NCBI GenBank assembly: GCA_017849455.1
Contig: JAFIGX010000024.1
Span: forward strand, 496,001-560,000
DNA: 64,000 bases
Origin: Pseudobacter sp.
Lineage (GTDB): Bacteria; Bacteroidota; Bacteroidia; Chitinophagales; Chitinophagaceae
Direction: 5' to 3'
Made by a program: the position numbers and the translations under genes. The notes under the pieces were generated by a model that was given only the letters and a program-made list of their open reading frames with translations, was not told the DNA's origin and did not search any database. Of this stretch, positions 52,596-61,690 are shown piece by piece; position 1 is the first letter of the stretch, and each line of letters opens with the position of its first letter.

Positions 52596-53503
52596 TCATG
52601 CCGCTCACCATTAATAACCTTGAATACATGCAGGAGCTGCGGGAATAATGCATCCATTGTTTCCGCAGCACCCCCTGCCGATCCCGGCAGGGTAAGCACC
52701 AGCATGTTGCCGGCAAATCCTGCCACCCCGCGTGAAAGCATGGCATAAGGTGTTCTGTGCTGCCCATAACGACGGGCCGTTTCCATAATTCCCGGTACTT
52801 CCTTATCGAGCAGGGGAGCGATCGCTTCCGGTGTATGGTCCCTGGGCGATACACCGGTGCCCCCGGTGAAGATGGCGAGGTCGAATGATGAATCGCGCAA
52901 CTGTATTGCTTTCTGCCGGATGACTTCCTGTTCATCGGGCACTACTTCATACAGTGAGGTGGGAATATGGTATTGCTCCAGTTTCTGAACAATGATCTTT
53001 CCGGATGTATCTGTTCCTTTGCCGGTTGCAATGCTGTCGGAGCAAACGATCACGGCGCATTTCAATGTACGGCTCATCGAGGCATCGACAGACGATTTGC
53101 CTCCTTTCTTGCTCACTAATCTGATCGTGGATATTTCCACCTGTGTGTCTACCGGTTTCAGCATATCATAGATCGTAAGCGCCGTAATAGCTGCGCCATG
53201 CATGGCTTCTACCTCCACACCGGTCTTGTAGATAGTATGCACTTCCACGGTGATCACGATGCTCAGGTTATCTATATGGTACGTGATGGCGCTGTATTCC
53301 ACCGGCAGGGGATGGCAATCGGGTATCATATCACTCGTTTTTTTAATGGCCAGTAAACCGGCCGCTCTCGCAAATTCAAACACATCACCTTTCGGTATCC
53401 TTTTTTGTTGAATGGCTTCGATGGTTTCCGGCTTCGATACAGTAACGATCGCTTCCGCGATCGCCTGCCTCAGGCTATTGGCTTTATGTGTAATGTTGAC
53501 CAT
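52589..53503 (-). CDS. moaCB: MoaC-MoaB fusion, molybdenum cofactor biosynthesis
   Basis: This 304-residue protein joins two steps. The N-terminal half (about 1-150) is MoaC, with KKTSDMIPDCHPLPVEY, GVEVEAMHGAAITALTIYDMLK and ISTIRLVSKKGGKS; it helps form cyclic pyranopterin monophosphate with MoaA. The C-terminal half (about 155-300) is MoaB/MogA, with CSDSIATGKGTDTSG, FTGGTGVSPRDHTPEAI and PGSAGGAAETMDALFPQL; it adenylates molybdopterin before molybdenum insertion. It is the last gene of the molybdenum operon, 6 bp after moaE. Confidence 0.95.
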   Translation of the reverse strand: MVNITHKANSLRQAIAEAIVTVSKPETIEAIQQKRIPKGDVFEFARAAGLLAIKKTSDMIPDCHPLPVEYSAITYHIDNLSIVITVEVHTIYKTGVEVEAMHGAAITALTIYDMLKPVDTQVEISTIRLVSKKGGKSSVDASMSRTLKCAVIVCSDSIATGKGTDTSGKIIVQKLEQYHIPTSLYEVVPDEQEVIRQKAIQLRDSSFDLAIFTGGTGVSPRDHTPEAIAPLLDKEVPGIMETARRYGQHRTPYAMLSRGVAGFAGNMLVLTLPGSAGGAAETMDALFPQLLHVFKVINGERHDQ

Positions 53504-53509
53504 ACTCGG

Positions 53510-53950
53510 TTATTGGTTCTCTTTCCATTGATAATCATCGTTGGCGAATAATTCTTTTCCCCATACCGGCAATTCGGCCTTTATTCTTTCCACGGTCTCG
53601 GAACAGGCTTCTATAGCGGCTTTCCGGTGTTTGGAAGAAGTGAAAACGAACAGGCTGATCTCACCCGCAGCTACCCTGCCCAGGCTATGGTATACATGCA
53701 TACAGCTCAATGGGTATTTCGAAAAGATAGCTTCCCTGATCTCGTGTATTTTTTCCAGGGCCATTTCTTTGTAAGTAGTGTATTCGATGGCAACCACTTC
53801 CTGGTCATTCACGCGGTCTTTCCGTACTTGTCCCAGGAAAATGCTATGGGCCCCCAGGTCCGTCTTTTCACTATGCTGGCGGATACTATCTGCCACCATG
53901 GTAGCAGGGATAGCTCCTTCCATAAATATGTCCTTTATTTTTCCGGGCAT
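53510..53950 (-). CDS. moaE: Molybdopterin synthase catalytic subunit MoaE
   Basis: At 146 residues this is a typical MoaE, the large subunit of molybdopterin synthase that transfers sulfur from MoaD to the precursor. Signatures are GAHSIFLGQVRKDRVND, VVAIEYTTYKEMALEK, VYHSLGRVAAGEISLFVFTSSKHRKAAIEACSE and PVWGKELF. MoaD is encoded just upstream, 29 bp before its start. Confidence 0.96.
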   Translation of the reverse strand: MPGKIKDIFMEGAIPATMVADSIRQHSEKTDLGAHSIFLGQVRKDRVNDQEVVAIEYTTYKEMALEKIHEIREAIFSKYPLSCMHVYHSLGRVAAGEISLFVFTSSKHRKAAIEACSETVERIKAELPVWGKELFANDDYQWKENQ

Positions 53951-53979
53951 GGTGTTTTCTTTTGATGGTAGATATTGAA

Positions 53980-54219
53980 CTAACCCCCTGCATAGGGTGG
54001 CAGGAGTGCTACTATATGATCGCCGGTGAAGACGGTATTCTTATCGATGATGTTCTTATCGACGGCAATATTGTAGGGAGCTCCATGCAGGGCAGGGTAT
54101 CGTTCACCGAGTTTTTGTACCATTTGATCGGTATCGTGTACATCGTTCATCACGAGATCGTTTTCGCGGACGATATCGGTAAGTGGGCCGAATACTTTAA
54201 TGGTTACCTGCATAGCCAA
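53980..54219 (-). CDS. moaD: Molybdopterin synthase sulfur carrier MoaD
   Basis: The 79-residue ubiquitin-fold protein ends in the required Gly-Gly (PPYAGG), which carries the thiocarboxylate used by MoaE. The core has IKVFGPLTDIV and VALLPPYAGG. The start at 54219 adjoins the stop of the upstream gene; an internal ATG two codons on (MQVTIKVFG) is an equal candidate. No MoeB-type activating enzyme is encoded in the window, so it must come from elsewhere. Confidence 0.94.
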   Translation of the reverse strand: MAMQVTIKVFGPLTDIVRENDLVMNDVHDTDQMVQKLGERYPALHGAPYNIAVDKNIIDKNTVFTGDHIVALLPPYAGG

Positions 54220-54221
54220 AA

Positions 54222-54734
54222 TTACTGAACCTTTTCAATTATGATCTTTTTCAGGCCCTTCACGAACCGGCGGCCGGTAGCCTGGTCGGTAGGGGTGAGC
54301 AGGGCGATCCGGTCGGGCATGTCGGCGCCTTTCATCCCGTCTTTTTCCGTGATGATCATCGTATGATCGCCGGTAGCCGAGTTGAACAGTTCATTCCAGG
54401 AGAAGACCACCTTGTAATCATCGGAAGCAATGCAAACCAGGTAATATTCGCTCAGTTCTTTCGGGCCGGGCGCATCGATGGTAACAGTATTGAGCAGGTC
54501 TTTCAACAGGATGCCTTTCACCGATCTGATGGTATTCCTTTTTTGGAGCAGGTGATTGGTGATCATGACACTGTCGATGCTCACGGTTTTGAACCGTCCG
54601 GCATCATTCAATGAAAAGGTAAAGGGTGATTTTACACGCCCTTCAATGGTGAAGGACTCCGTTACCGGTATCCTGTTCTGCGCCTGTGCAGCGCCGATGA
54701 TGAAAAAGCACAGGAATGCTGTAATGAGTTTCAT
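54222..54734 (-). CDS. Small exported protein with sulfite-oxidase-like molybdopterin-binding fold
   Basis: With the start at 54734 the protein has 170 residues and a signal peptide (MKLITAFLCFFIIGAAQAQ). The remainder resembles a shortened oxidoreductase molybdopterin-binding domain, as in small Bacteroidota proteins of the sulfite oxidase superfamily (FTIEGRVKSPFTFSL, GILLKDLLN, YYLVCIASDDYKVVFSWNELFN, IALLTPTDQATGRRFV). The sole Cys after removal of the signal lies in the YYLVC segment. Whether it binds the cofactor is not certain. Its place within the molybdenum operon, between the TauE-type and moaD genes, supports a role tied to molybdenum or its cofactor. Confidence 0.7.
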   Translation of the reverse strand: MKLITAFLCFFIIGAAQAQNRIPVTESFTIEGRVKSPFTFSLNDAGRFKTVSIDSVMITNHLLQKRNTIRSVKGILLKDLLNTVTIDAPGPKELSEYYLVCIASDDYKVVFSWNELFNSATGDHTMIITEKDGMKGADMPDRIALLTPTDQATGRRFVKGLKKIIIEKVQ

Positions 54735-54741
54735 AATTGGA

Positions 54742-55482
54742 TCATGCATGGGTGAATAGTAGTTTCCAGGCGGCCATCAGCAAAACGAACGCCAGGATAT
54801 TTTTCAGGATGGTTTGTTTGAAGCGGAGCGCCCCGAGATATGCGCCGCAGATGCCGCCTGCGAAAGCAATCGCCACATAGGTTGCCATATCACTGCTGAA
54901 CTGAATGCCCTTGGTGAACTGACCCGCCAGTCCGGCCACCGAGTTCACGAATATGAACAAGGCGCTGATCGCTGCGGTCTGTTTCTGGTCTGTCCAGCGT
55001 AACAGCAATAATACGGGCGAGAGGATGATGCCGCCACCAATCCCGATCAGGCCCGACAGGAACCCAATGGAGCCTCCGATCAGGAGCGACAACGCAATAT
55101 CCGACCGGTTCCTTTCCTTCACTTCGATATTGCTGAAGAACAGGAAACGGACCACCGGGATGAGCAACAACACGCCCAGTATTTTTTTATAAATATCGGC
55201 ATGTACCGGCACCATTCCACCCAGGAAGGCCATAGGAATGGAAGCCAGCGCCAATGGCAGGAAGATCTTCCAGATAAAATGATGCCCCCGGTAATACTGG
55301 ATAAAGGAGGTGAGGGATACAAAAAGATTGAGCAGGAGAGCAGTGGGTTTCATCACATCGGGCGAGATGCTGAAGATGGCCATCAGCGCCAGGTAACCAC
55401 TCGCGCCACCATGACCAACAGAAGCATAAAGGAATGCTACCAGGAAAAGCAAAATATAGAATAAGAATAGTGTAGCCGTCAT
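54742..55482 (-). CDS. TauE/SafE-family membrane transporter
   Basis: The 246-residue protein has about eight hydrophobic helices and the TauE/SafE signatures VGHGGASGYLALMAIF near the start and GGSIGFLSGLIGIGGGIILSPVLLLL in the second half. Members export sulfite, sulfoacetate or related organic anions. In this operon it might move an anion connected with the molybdenum enzyme or a sulfur compound; the ion cannot be told from sequence. It starts 1 bp after the moeA stop codon. Confidence 0.9.
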   Translation of the reverse strand: MTATLFLFYILLFLVAFLYASVGHGGASGYLALMAIFSISPDVMKPTALLLNLFVSLTSFIQYYRGHHFIWKIFLPLALASIPMAFLGGMVPVHADIYKKILGVLLLIPVVRFLFFSNIEVKERNRSDIALSLLIGGSIGFLSGLIGIGGGIILSPVLLLLRWTDQKQTAAISALFIFVNSVAGLAGQFTKGIQFSSDMATYVAIAFAGGICGAYLGALRFKQTILKNILAFVLLMAAWKLLFTHA

Positions 55483-55483
55483 A

Positions 55484-56665
55484 TTACGACAAGATATGAA
55501 TTTCTACCAGATCACCGGGCTGGTAATCCCGTATCCCTTCATCGAGATAGATCAGGCAATTGGCCCTTGCAAAAGAGCTGAGCCTGTACGATTCCTGGGC
55601 ATCGAGCGCTATTACGGTCTCATTGTCGAGATGGCCTTTCAGGAATTGGGTCAATGGGACTGTTTTCGGATAAGCATTGCCGAGCTTCACTCTTCGCACC
55701 GGTAATATTCCCCGTCTGCCCATATATTGCTCCAATGCCGTGAGCACGTATTCGTAAAAACAGGTGAGCACGGAGGAAGGATTGCCCGGCAATCCGAACA
55801 CCATTTGCGTTCCCTTCATCCCGAAATACAGCGGCTTGCCCGGCCGCTGGCTTACCCGGTGAAAAAGCCTGCTGACACCGCAGCGCTCCGTGGCCTTTAC
55901 CACATGATCATGATCGCCCACGCTTACGCCACCTGTCAGGAGTACAAGCTCGCTGTTGGGCAGGGCCCCTTCCAGCGATTGAGTAAGCTGTTCAGGGTCG
56001 TCAGGTACATGAAAGATCGAAATATCAGTTATTGATAAACGTTGTATGGCTACTGTCAGAGCAAAAGAGTTCGATTCATAGACCTGCCCGTAGTTGAGCG
56101 GGAAGCCGGGCTGCTGCAATTCATTTCCGGTGATCAGGATACTTACGCGGGGCGGTGGTAACACCATCACTGTCGTAATTCCGATGCCTGCCAGAAAACC
56201 AATGGCCGGAGGTGTCAACAGGCTTCCTTTGCTCAATGCCAGCGCTCCTGCCTGTATCTCCGATCCTTTCGGGCGTACATGCTGACCACGACTCATTGCA
56301 GCGTCCTGCACGATCAGTCTTCCATCCTCTACGGTCACTTTCTCCTGCATCACTACGGTGTCGGCCCCTTCCGGCAAAGCGGCGCCGGTAAATATGCGGA
56401 TGGCCTGTTGCGGTTTCAATTGTACACGGGTTATGATACCTGCTGCAGCTTCTCCCTGCACATTCAGTGCATTACCTTCCTGGTATTGTTGCCAGTTGAA
56501 GGCATACCCATCCATCGACGATTGATCAAAGGCCGGGATCGAAGTCGTTGCAAGCAGGTCTGCCCCCAGCACCAGTCCGGCCGCCTGTGGCAATGCCATC
56601 GGCACAGGTGCCGCGGGTGAACAGGAGGAACGGATAATGGCTTTGGCTTCTGAAACGGAGATCAT
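55484..56665 (-). CDS. moeA: Molybdopterin molybdenumtransferase MoeA
   Basis: The 393-residue protein has the MoeA layout: SIPAFDQSSMDGYAFNW, IFTGAALPEGADTVVMQEKV, RPKGSEIQAG, the catalytic-domain motif LTGGVSVGDHDHV, GKPLYFGMKGTQMVFGLPGNPSSVLTCFYEYV, and a C-terminal beta domain. It inserts molybdate into adenylated molybdopterin. moaA lies 21 bp upstream and the TauE-type gene directly downstream. Confidence 0.96.
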   Translation of the reverse strand: MISVSEAKAIIRSSCSPAAPVPMALPQAAGLVLGADLLATTSIPAFDQSSMDGYAFNWQQYQEGNALNVQGEAAAGIITRVQLKPQQAIRIFTGAALPEGADTVVMQEKVTVEDGRLIVQDAAMSRGQHVRPKGSEIQAGALALSKGSLLTPPAIGFLAGIGITTVMVLPPPRVSILITGNELQQPGFPLNYGQVYESNSFALTVAIQRLSITDISIFHVPDDPEQLTQSLEGALPNSELVLLTGGVSVGDHDHVVKATERCGVSRLFHRVSQRPGKPLYFGMKGTQMVFGLPGNPSSVLTCFYEYVLTALEQYMGRRGILPVRRVKLGNAYPKTVPLTQFLKGHLDNETVIALDAQESYRLSSFARANCLIYLDEGIRDYQPGDLVEIHILS

Positions 56666-56686
56666 ATATTGTAGTTGGTGATGGAG

Positions 56687-57667
56687 CTATCCTCCGATGG
56701 TGATCATGCTCCTGTTCTGAATGGATTCCGGTTGCAAATGTTCGAAATCGGTATTGAACTGACCGCCGAGCTCTTTCGCTTTCTTGCCGATACATTGGTG
56801 GATCAGTGGAATGATCTCTTCACCGCGGCGGAGAGCGCCTAGCAGGTCGGTCTCTTCTTTTGAAAAAAGGCAATTCTTCATCTTGCCGTCGGCCGTAAGG
56901 CGCATCCGGTTGCAGGCGCCACAGAATGGAGCGCTCATGGTGCTGATCACGGCAAATGTGCCTGCATGTCCAGGCACCTTGTAATGCTTGGCAGTATCAT
57001 GTGCCTCATCTTCCAGCCGCGTATGATCATACCGCTGCCCGATCGTTTGCAGGATCTCCTGCAGGGTCATCACGGCATCGCTTCTCCAGTGATTGCCGCT
57101 GAATGGCATGAATTCGATGAAGCGTACATGCACGGGAGCATGGGCTGTCCACGCAATAAAATCATTGATCTCCCCATCGTTGATGCCTTTCATCACTACC
57201 ATATTCACTTTCACGCGGATGCCGGCATCGATCAACAGCGCAATATTGTTCCATACTTTTTCGAATTCATTACGGCGGGTGATCTGCTGAAAGGTTGTCG
57301 CATTCAAAGTATCGAGGCTGATGTTCACCGTCCTGATCTTTGCTTCCTGCAATACGGGCAGGAAGGCGGCCAGTCTTGTTCCATTCGTAGTGAGGGTGAG
57401 CGACACCGGCAAACTGCTCAACGACCGGATGATGGCTTCGGCATCCTTGCGTACCAGGGGCTCGCCGCCGGTGAGCCTGATCTTTTTTACGCCTTCCTGC
57501 ACGAACAGGCCGGCAAGGGTCAGTACCTCATCGGGCTGCATCAGGCGGGCATTGGGCGTGAAGGTATACTCTTCTTCCGGCATACAATAAAAGCAACGCA
57601 GGTTGCAATTGTCCGTCAGGGATATCCTCAGGTAATCATGCACACGTTGAAATGGATCAATGATCAT
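56687..57667 (-). CDS. moaA: GTP 3',8-cyclase MoaA
   Basis: The 326-residue radical-SAM enzyme has the N-terminal cluster cysteines C21-x3-C25-x2-C28 (CNLRCFYC), the motif LTGGEPLVRK, and the C-terminal second cluster in APFCGACNRMRLTADGKMKNCLF. It ends in the Gly-Gly pair needed for activity. It starts cofactor synthesis from GTP together with the MoaC part of the fusion protein at the end of the operon. Confidence 0.97.
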   Translation of the reverse strand: MIIDPFQRVHDYLRISLTDNCNLRCFYCMPEEEYTFTPNARLMQPDEVLTLAGLFVQEGVKKIRLTGGEPLVRKDAEAIIRSLSSLPVSLTLTTNGTRLAAFLPVLQEAKIRTVNISLDTLNATTFQQITRRNEFEKVWNNIALLIDAGIRVKVNMVVMKGINDGEINDFIAWTAHAPVHVRFIEFMPFSGNHWRSDAVMTLQEILQTIGQRYDHTRLEDEAHDTAKHYKVPGHAGTFAVISTMSAPFCGACNRMRLTADGKMKNCLFSKEETDLLGALRRGEEIIPLIHQCIGKKAKELGGQFNTDFEHLQPESIQNRSMITIGG

Positions 57668-57701
57668 TGTTGCTCCTTATGCTTGAGTTTTTTAGCAATG
57701 G

Positions 57702-58289
57702 TTAATCTTCATTCAGCAATGAATAGTCTTCCGGGGTATCGATATCGATAGCGCCCAATGGAAATGGAACGGTACTCATACGGTCAGCATCCTGCTTGAT
57801 GATCCTTCGTGCGCCCATATCACCCTTCAGTGCCATCAGTTCTCCGAACAGGCTTTTGTGAAAGAGGGCAGGTATCCCTGCCGTATCATCATAGGCACAG
57901 GCCACAATGGCTTTCCCGCTTCGTGCCTGTTCCTGCAGCAGGGCTTGTAATAACCCGGCATGGATATAGGGCTGATCGCAGGTCATGAAGATGGCATATT
58001 CTGTGGAAGGCGCATGTTCCAGCAGCTTTGTGAGCCCGCAGCGGATGGAGGATGCCATGCCTTCTTCCCAGTTCACATTATGAACGATCTGAGCAGGTTC
58101 ATGCCCGATCCTCCCCATTACCTCATCTGCATGAGCGCCTAATACCACCACCACCGGCGAAGTTGCTTCCAGCCCTACTGACACGGCATGCTGCAGCAGG
58201 CATTGGCCTTTATAGGTCATGAGCTGTTTAGGTTTTCCCATCCTGCTTGAGCTCCCTGCGGCCAGTATGATCGATCCGCACCGGTTCAT
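57702..58289 (-). CDS. mocA: Molybdenum cofactor cytidylyltransferase-like protein (MocA)
   Basis: The 195-residue nucleotidyltransferase has the signature IILAAGSSSRMGKPKQLM, followed by VVVLGAHADEV, FMTCDQPYIHAGLL and IPALFHKSLFGELMALKGDMGARRII, as in MocA/MobA-like enzymes. MocA makes the cytosine dinucleotide form of the cofactor used by xanthine-oxidase-family enzymes, which fits the hydroxylase encoded in the same operon. Its start overlaps the end of the xdhC gene by 4 bp. Confidence 0.92.
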   Translation of the reverse strand: MNRCGSIILAAGSSSRMGKPKQLMTYKGQCLLQHAVSVGLEATSPVVVVLGAHADEVMGRIGHEPAQIVHNVNWEEGMASSIRCGLTKLLEHAPSTEYAIFMTCDQPYIHAGLLQALLQEQARSGKAIVACAYDDTAGIPALFHKSLFGELMALKGDMGARRIIKQDADRMSTVPFPLGAIDIDTPEDYSLLNED

Positions 58290-59431
58290 ATAGTATTTTG
58301 TTTATTAGAACGGGGATGGATAACCGAAATATTATCGCGGAGTTGCCCGCCGGGCCTTCCGCTCATGACGGCCCTGATCTCCGACAGGACCGACAGGGCG
58401 ATCTCTTCCGGTGTTTCAGCGCCAATATCCAGTCCAACCGGCCCGTGGAGGGCATTCCTGAAAGATTCACTCAATGCTGTTCCGTCCTGTTCAAGATCAT
58501 GCAGGAGCCGCTGCATTTTCTTTATTGGGCCCAGTACGCCGATATATGCCATTGGCATTGTCCTCAATGTTTGCAACATGGCCAGATCATAATTATAGTT
58601 ATGGGTCATCAGCAAAACTACTGTCCGGCTATCGATCATTACCTGTGCAGGCAGGTTATCCGGTTTCGATACGAGTACGCGGTCTGCTGTGGGAAAGCGC
58701 GCGGAGGTGGCATAATTGTTCCGGCCATCCACTACCGTTACAGGCCACCCGATGATATGGGCCATTTGCACCAATGGCATCACGTCATTGCCTGCTCCTG
58801 CAATGATCAGTGATATGGCAGGAGGGATATATTCTATGAATGCATCGTATTGCCGTGTGGGCGATGAAATGGCCCTGATGGATGAGCATTGCTGCTCGAA
58901 TGCCGCACTGGTGGCCGTTTTGAGCTCGATGCTCATGGTATCGTCCGGCATGGCGCCGGTAGTAATGCCTTGTTCCGATAGCAGGAGACTGGTACCGGGC
59001 TGCTGTGCTTTCCGGTTACCCAGTGAAAAGAAAGTGATCAGTACGGCAGGCTCTCTGCGGGCTGTGATCATTTTCAATAACTGAACAGGATTGTCCTGGC
59101 TGGTGGGGTCCACGGGTTCTATCAGGATATGGATGATGCCATTGCATCCCAATTGAACGCCTAGTTTGGCATCTTCTTCATCCGTGGTATCATACGTTAC
59201 CAGCATCGGCTGCTGTTGCGCCATGACCAGCAGCGCCTTTCGAAGCGCATCTCCTTCGAGACAGCCGCCACTGATGGCGCCGGTGAGCTGCCCGGTTTCC
59301 GTGATCAGCATACGGGCGCCCGGTCTCCTGTAGGAAGACCCTTCCACATGCACCACGGTGGCCAGTGCTGTCTTTTGTCCGGATACCTGTGCATGATCAT
59401 ACGCACCGATAATATCTTTGATCTCCTTCAT
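58286..59431 (-). CDS. xdhC: XdhC/CoxI-family molybdenum enzyme maturation factor
   Basis: The 381-residue protein has the N-terminal XdhC/CoxI domain (about 15-85: TALATVVHVEGSSYRRPGARMLI, GAISGGCLEGD) and a C-terminal Rossmann domain (about 205-355: LIIAGAGNDVMPLVQMAHIIGW, VLLMTHNYNYDLAMLQ, AYIGVLGP). XdhC factors bind the cofactor, help sulfurate it and insert it into the apo-hydroxylase. It lies 5 bp after the large hydroxylase subunit gene and overlaps mocA by 4 bp. Confidence 0.94.
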   Translation of the reverse strand: MKEIKDIIGAYDHAQVSGQKTALATVVHVEGSSYRRPGARMLITETGQLTGAISGGCLEGDALRKALLVMAQQQPMLVTYDTTDEEDAKLGVQLGCNGIIHILIEPVDPTSQDNPVQLLKMITARREPAVLITFFSLGNRKAQQPGTSLLLSEQGITTGAMPDDTMSIELKTATSAAFEQQCSSIRAISSPTRQYDAFIEYIPPAISLIIAGAGNDVMPLVQMAHIIGWPVTVVDGRNNYATSARFPTADRVLVSKPDNLPAQVMIDSRTVVLLMTHNYNYDLAMLQTLRTMPMAYIGVLGPIKKMQRLLHDLEQDGTALSESFRNALHGPVGLDIGAETPEEIALSVLSEIRAVMSGRPGGQLRDNISVIHPRSNKQNTI

Positions 59432-59436
59432 GCAGT

Positions 59437-61605
59437 TCAGATCTTGTTCAAATCAATGGGGAGCCGCCTTATTCTCTTACCGGTGGCGGCATAGATGGCA
59501 TTGCAGAGTGCCGGAGCAAGCGGGGGCAGTCCCGGCTCGCCAACACCCCTGATCACCGGTCCGCCATTGGCGAGGATATGTACTTCCACTTTCGGCATCT
59601 CGTTGATGCGAAGCATTTTGTTGTTATTGAAATTGCTTTGTCTCGATGCGCCTTTCTCGAAGATGATCCCGTCTTTTACGGCCGCTACCAGTCCCATCAC
59701 GATTCCGCCTTCCACCTGCGCTTTCACGTTGTCGGGGTTCACCACTGTTCCGAGATCGATCACGGCAAATACGTTGTCTACTTTGATAGCGCCATTGGTT
59801 TGTTTCGTCACTTCCACCACCTGTCCGCACAACCCTGCAAAGAATTCGTATTGCGCCACGCCGCGCCCGCGGCCTTTTGGCAAAGGTTTGTTCCAGTTGG
59901 ACACTTCTTTCAGTTTCAGCAGCACATTTTTTGCATCGGAATCTTTCGTCATCAGTCCGAGCCGGTAATCGAGCGGATCTTTACCTGCTTTCGCGGCCAT
60001 CTCGTCGATGAAACATTCATGTGCGAAGGCGAGGGTGGAACTGGTCACGGACCGCCAGGGGGCCATGGGAATATGGATATCGGCAAATACGTACAGGTTC
60101 TTCATATTGGGGAACTCGTATTGCTGGTCGCTGATCCCTTCCGTCATGCTGCGGTCTGCTTTCGTTTTATCGTATTTGTCATTGTTGGTAGCACTGATGG
60201 AAGGGGAGATCACTTTATGCTGAAAGGCGATGGTTTTGCCATCGGCATTAAGGCCGGCTTTCATGGCAGAGAAGGTCATGGGGCGGAAGGGCCCTAGTTG
60301 GATATCATCTTCCCTTGTCCAGATCACTTTCACCGGTTTACCGGTGGCTTTGGAGATCATGGCCGCTTCAGTGGCATAATCGGCAGATAGCCTCCTGCCG
60401 AAACCACCACCATTGAAAAGGATATGCGGAATGATATTGTCTTGCGGAATGCCCAATACAGTCGAAAGTTCTCTTTTGATGATACCGGCGCCCTGGCAGG
60501 AGACCCATACTTCCACTTTATTGTCTTCTTTCCAGTGTGCGGTGCAGTTCATAGGTTCCATCGTGGCATGTGCTACGACAGGCGTTTCATAGAGCGCCTC
60601 CAGTTTTACAGGGGCAGTAGCAAAAGCTCCGTCGAAGTCGCCGCTGTTGTGGGCCACAACCCCGTCCGATTTGGCGAGCTCTCTCAATTGCTGTTCGTAG
60701 GCAGCAGTGTTGAACTGATCGTTCCCCTGGTAGTCCCATTGCACTTTCAGCGCTTTTCTTCCCTGCAGGGCGGCCCAGTAATTATCGGCGACGATGGCAA
60801 TACTTTCATACCTGTTCTTGCCCAATACCCGTTCAGCTTTCACCACTCTCTGCACGCCTTTCACTTTCATCGCTTCACTGTCATCATAGCTTAGGAGTTT
60901 GCCGCCGAATACGCGGCATCTTTCTACCGATGCATAGACCATGCCGGGCACTTCTGCGTCGATCCCGAACACGGCCTGTCCGTTCACTTTCAACGGAACA
61001 TCGGGCCGGGGCATGGATTTGCCCAATATCCTGAATGTGGAAGGGTCTTTCAGTTTGGGTTCTTTGGGCACTTCCAGCTTTGAAGCGGCTTCTACCAGTT
61101 CCCCATAACCGATATTTTTGCCGGAAGGTTTGTGATAGACCTTTGCCTCCTCTGCATAACATTCTTCTGCAGGCACCTGCCATTGGTCACTGGCTGCCTT
61201 GATGAGCATTTCGCGGGCAGATGCCCCTACTTTGCGGAGCCTGTCGTAGCTGCCTCTGACGGAAGAGCTGCCGCCGGCCGACTGGCCGGGGATCTGCGCC
61301 TCACCGCTGGTGGGTTTGATGGTAACCTGATCGGGCGATACGCAAAGTTCTTCCGCTATCAATGCCGGGATGGATTGCCAGGTGCCTTGCCCCATTTCAG
61401 GTTTGGGGTTCATGATGGTGATCTGCCCGGTGCTTTCAATGATTATATATGGTGTCAGCTCGAAGCTGCCGGCAACATGGCTGAGGTTGAGGATCTCGGG
61501 AGCTCCTTCTGCCTGGGAGAAGGAAATGCCGACGATAAAGGAAGCGCCTGTAAGACCGGTAATTTTCAGGAAGCGGCGACGGTCGATGGATGAAGGCTGT
61601 TTCAT
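59437..61605 (-). CDS. Molybdopterin-binding subunit of a xanthine-oxidase-family hydroxylase (IorB-like)
   Basis: The 722-residue protein starts with a twin-arginine signal (RRRFLKITGLTGASF), so it acts in the periplasm. It has the aldehyde-oxidase/xanthine-dehydrogenase fold, with a small a/b hammerhead domain (VNGQAVFGIDAEVPGMVYASVER) and cofactor-binding motifs NGGGFGRRLSADY, APWRSVTSS and GVGEPGLPPLAPA, where E690 matches the catalytic Glu of the family. The absence of FAD and the paired small 2Fe-2S subunit point to the isoquinoline 1-oxidoreductase (IorB) type, which hydroxylates N-heterocycles or oxidises aldehydes. The substrate is unknown. Confidence 0.93.
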   Translation of the reverse strand: MKQPSSIDRRRFLKITGLTGASFIVGISFSQAEGAPEILNLSHVAGSFELTPYIIIESTGQITIMNPKPEMGQGTWQSIPALIAEELCVSPDQVTIKPTSGEAQIPGQSAGGSSSVRGSYDRLRKVGASAREMLIKAASDQWQVPAEECYAEEAKVYHKPSGKNIGYGELVEAASKLEVPKEPKLKDPSTFRILGKSMPRPDVPLKVNGQAVFGIDAEVPGMVYASVERCRVFGGKLLSYDDSEAMKVKGVQRVVKAERVLGKNRYESIAIVADNYWAALQGRKALKVQWDYQGNDQFNTAAYEQQLRELAKSDGVVAHNSGDFDGAFATAPVKLEALYETPVVAHATMEPMNCTAHWKEDNKVEVWVSCQGAGIIKRELSTVLGIPQDNIIPHILFNGGGFGRRLSADYATEAAMISKATGKPVKVIWTREDDIQLGPFRPMTFSAMKAGLNADGKTIAFQHKVISPSISATNNDKYDKTKADRSMTEGISDQQYEFPNMKNLYVFADIHIPMAPWRSVTSSTLAFAHECFIDEMAAKAGKDPLDYRLGLMTKDSDAKNVLLKLKEVSNWNKPLPKGRGRGVAQYEFFAGLCGQVVEVTKQTNGAIKVDNVFAVIDLGTVVNPDNVKAQVEGGIVMGLVAAVKDGIIFEKGASRQSNFNNNKMLRINEMPKVEVHILANGGPVIRGVGEPGLPPLAPALCNAIYAATGKRIRRLPIDLNKI

Positions 61606-61690
61606 ATACCTTTTTGATTATATGGCTTGAATTTATTTTTGGTAGGAGAGAAACTTAAAAAAAGTATGATCCGTACTTTTTTTAAGTGGT

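Noticed and set aside
54208..54222. Half-site like the 22-bp palindrome near moaD (ATAGCCAAA)
   Set aside because: Only one arm is present and it overlaps coding sequence; probably chance.
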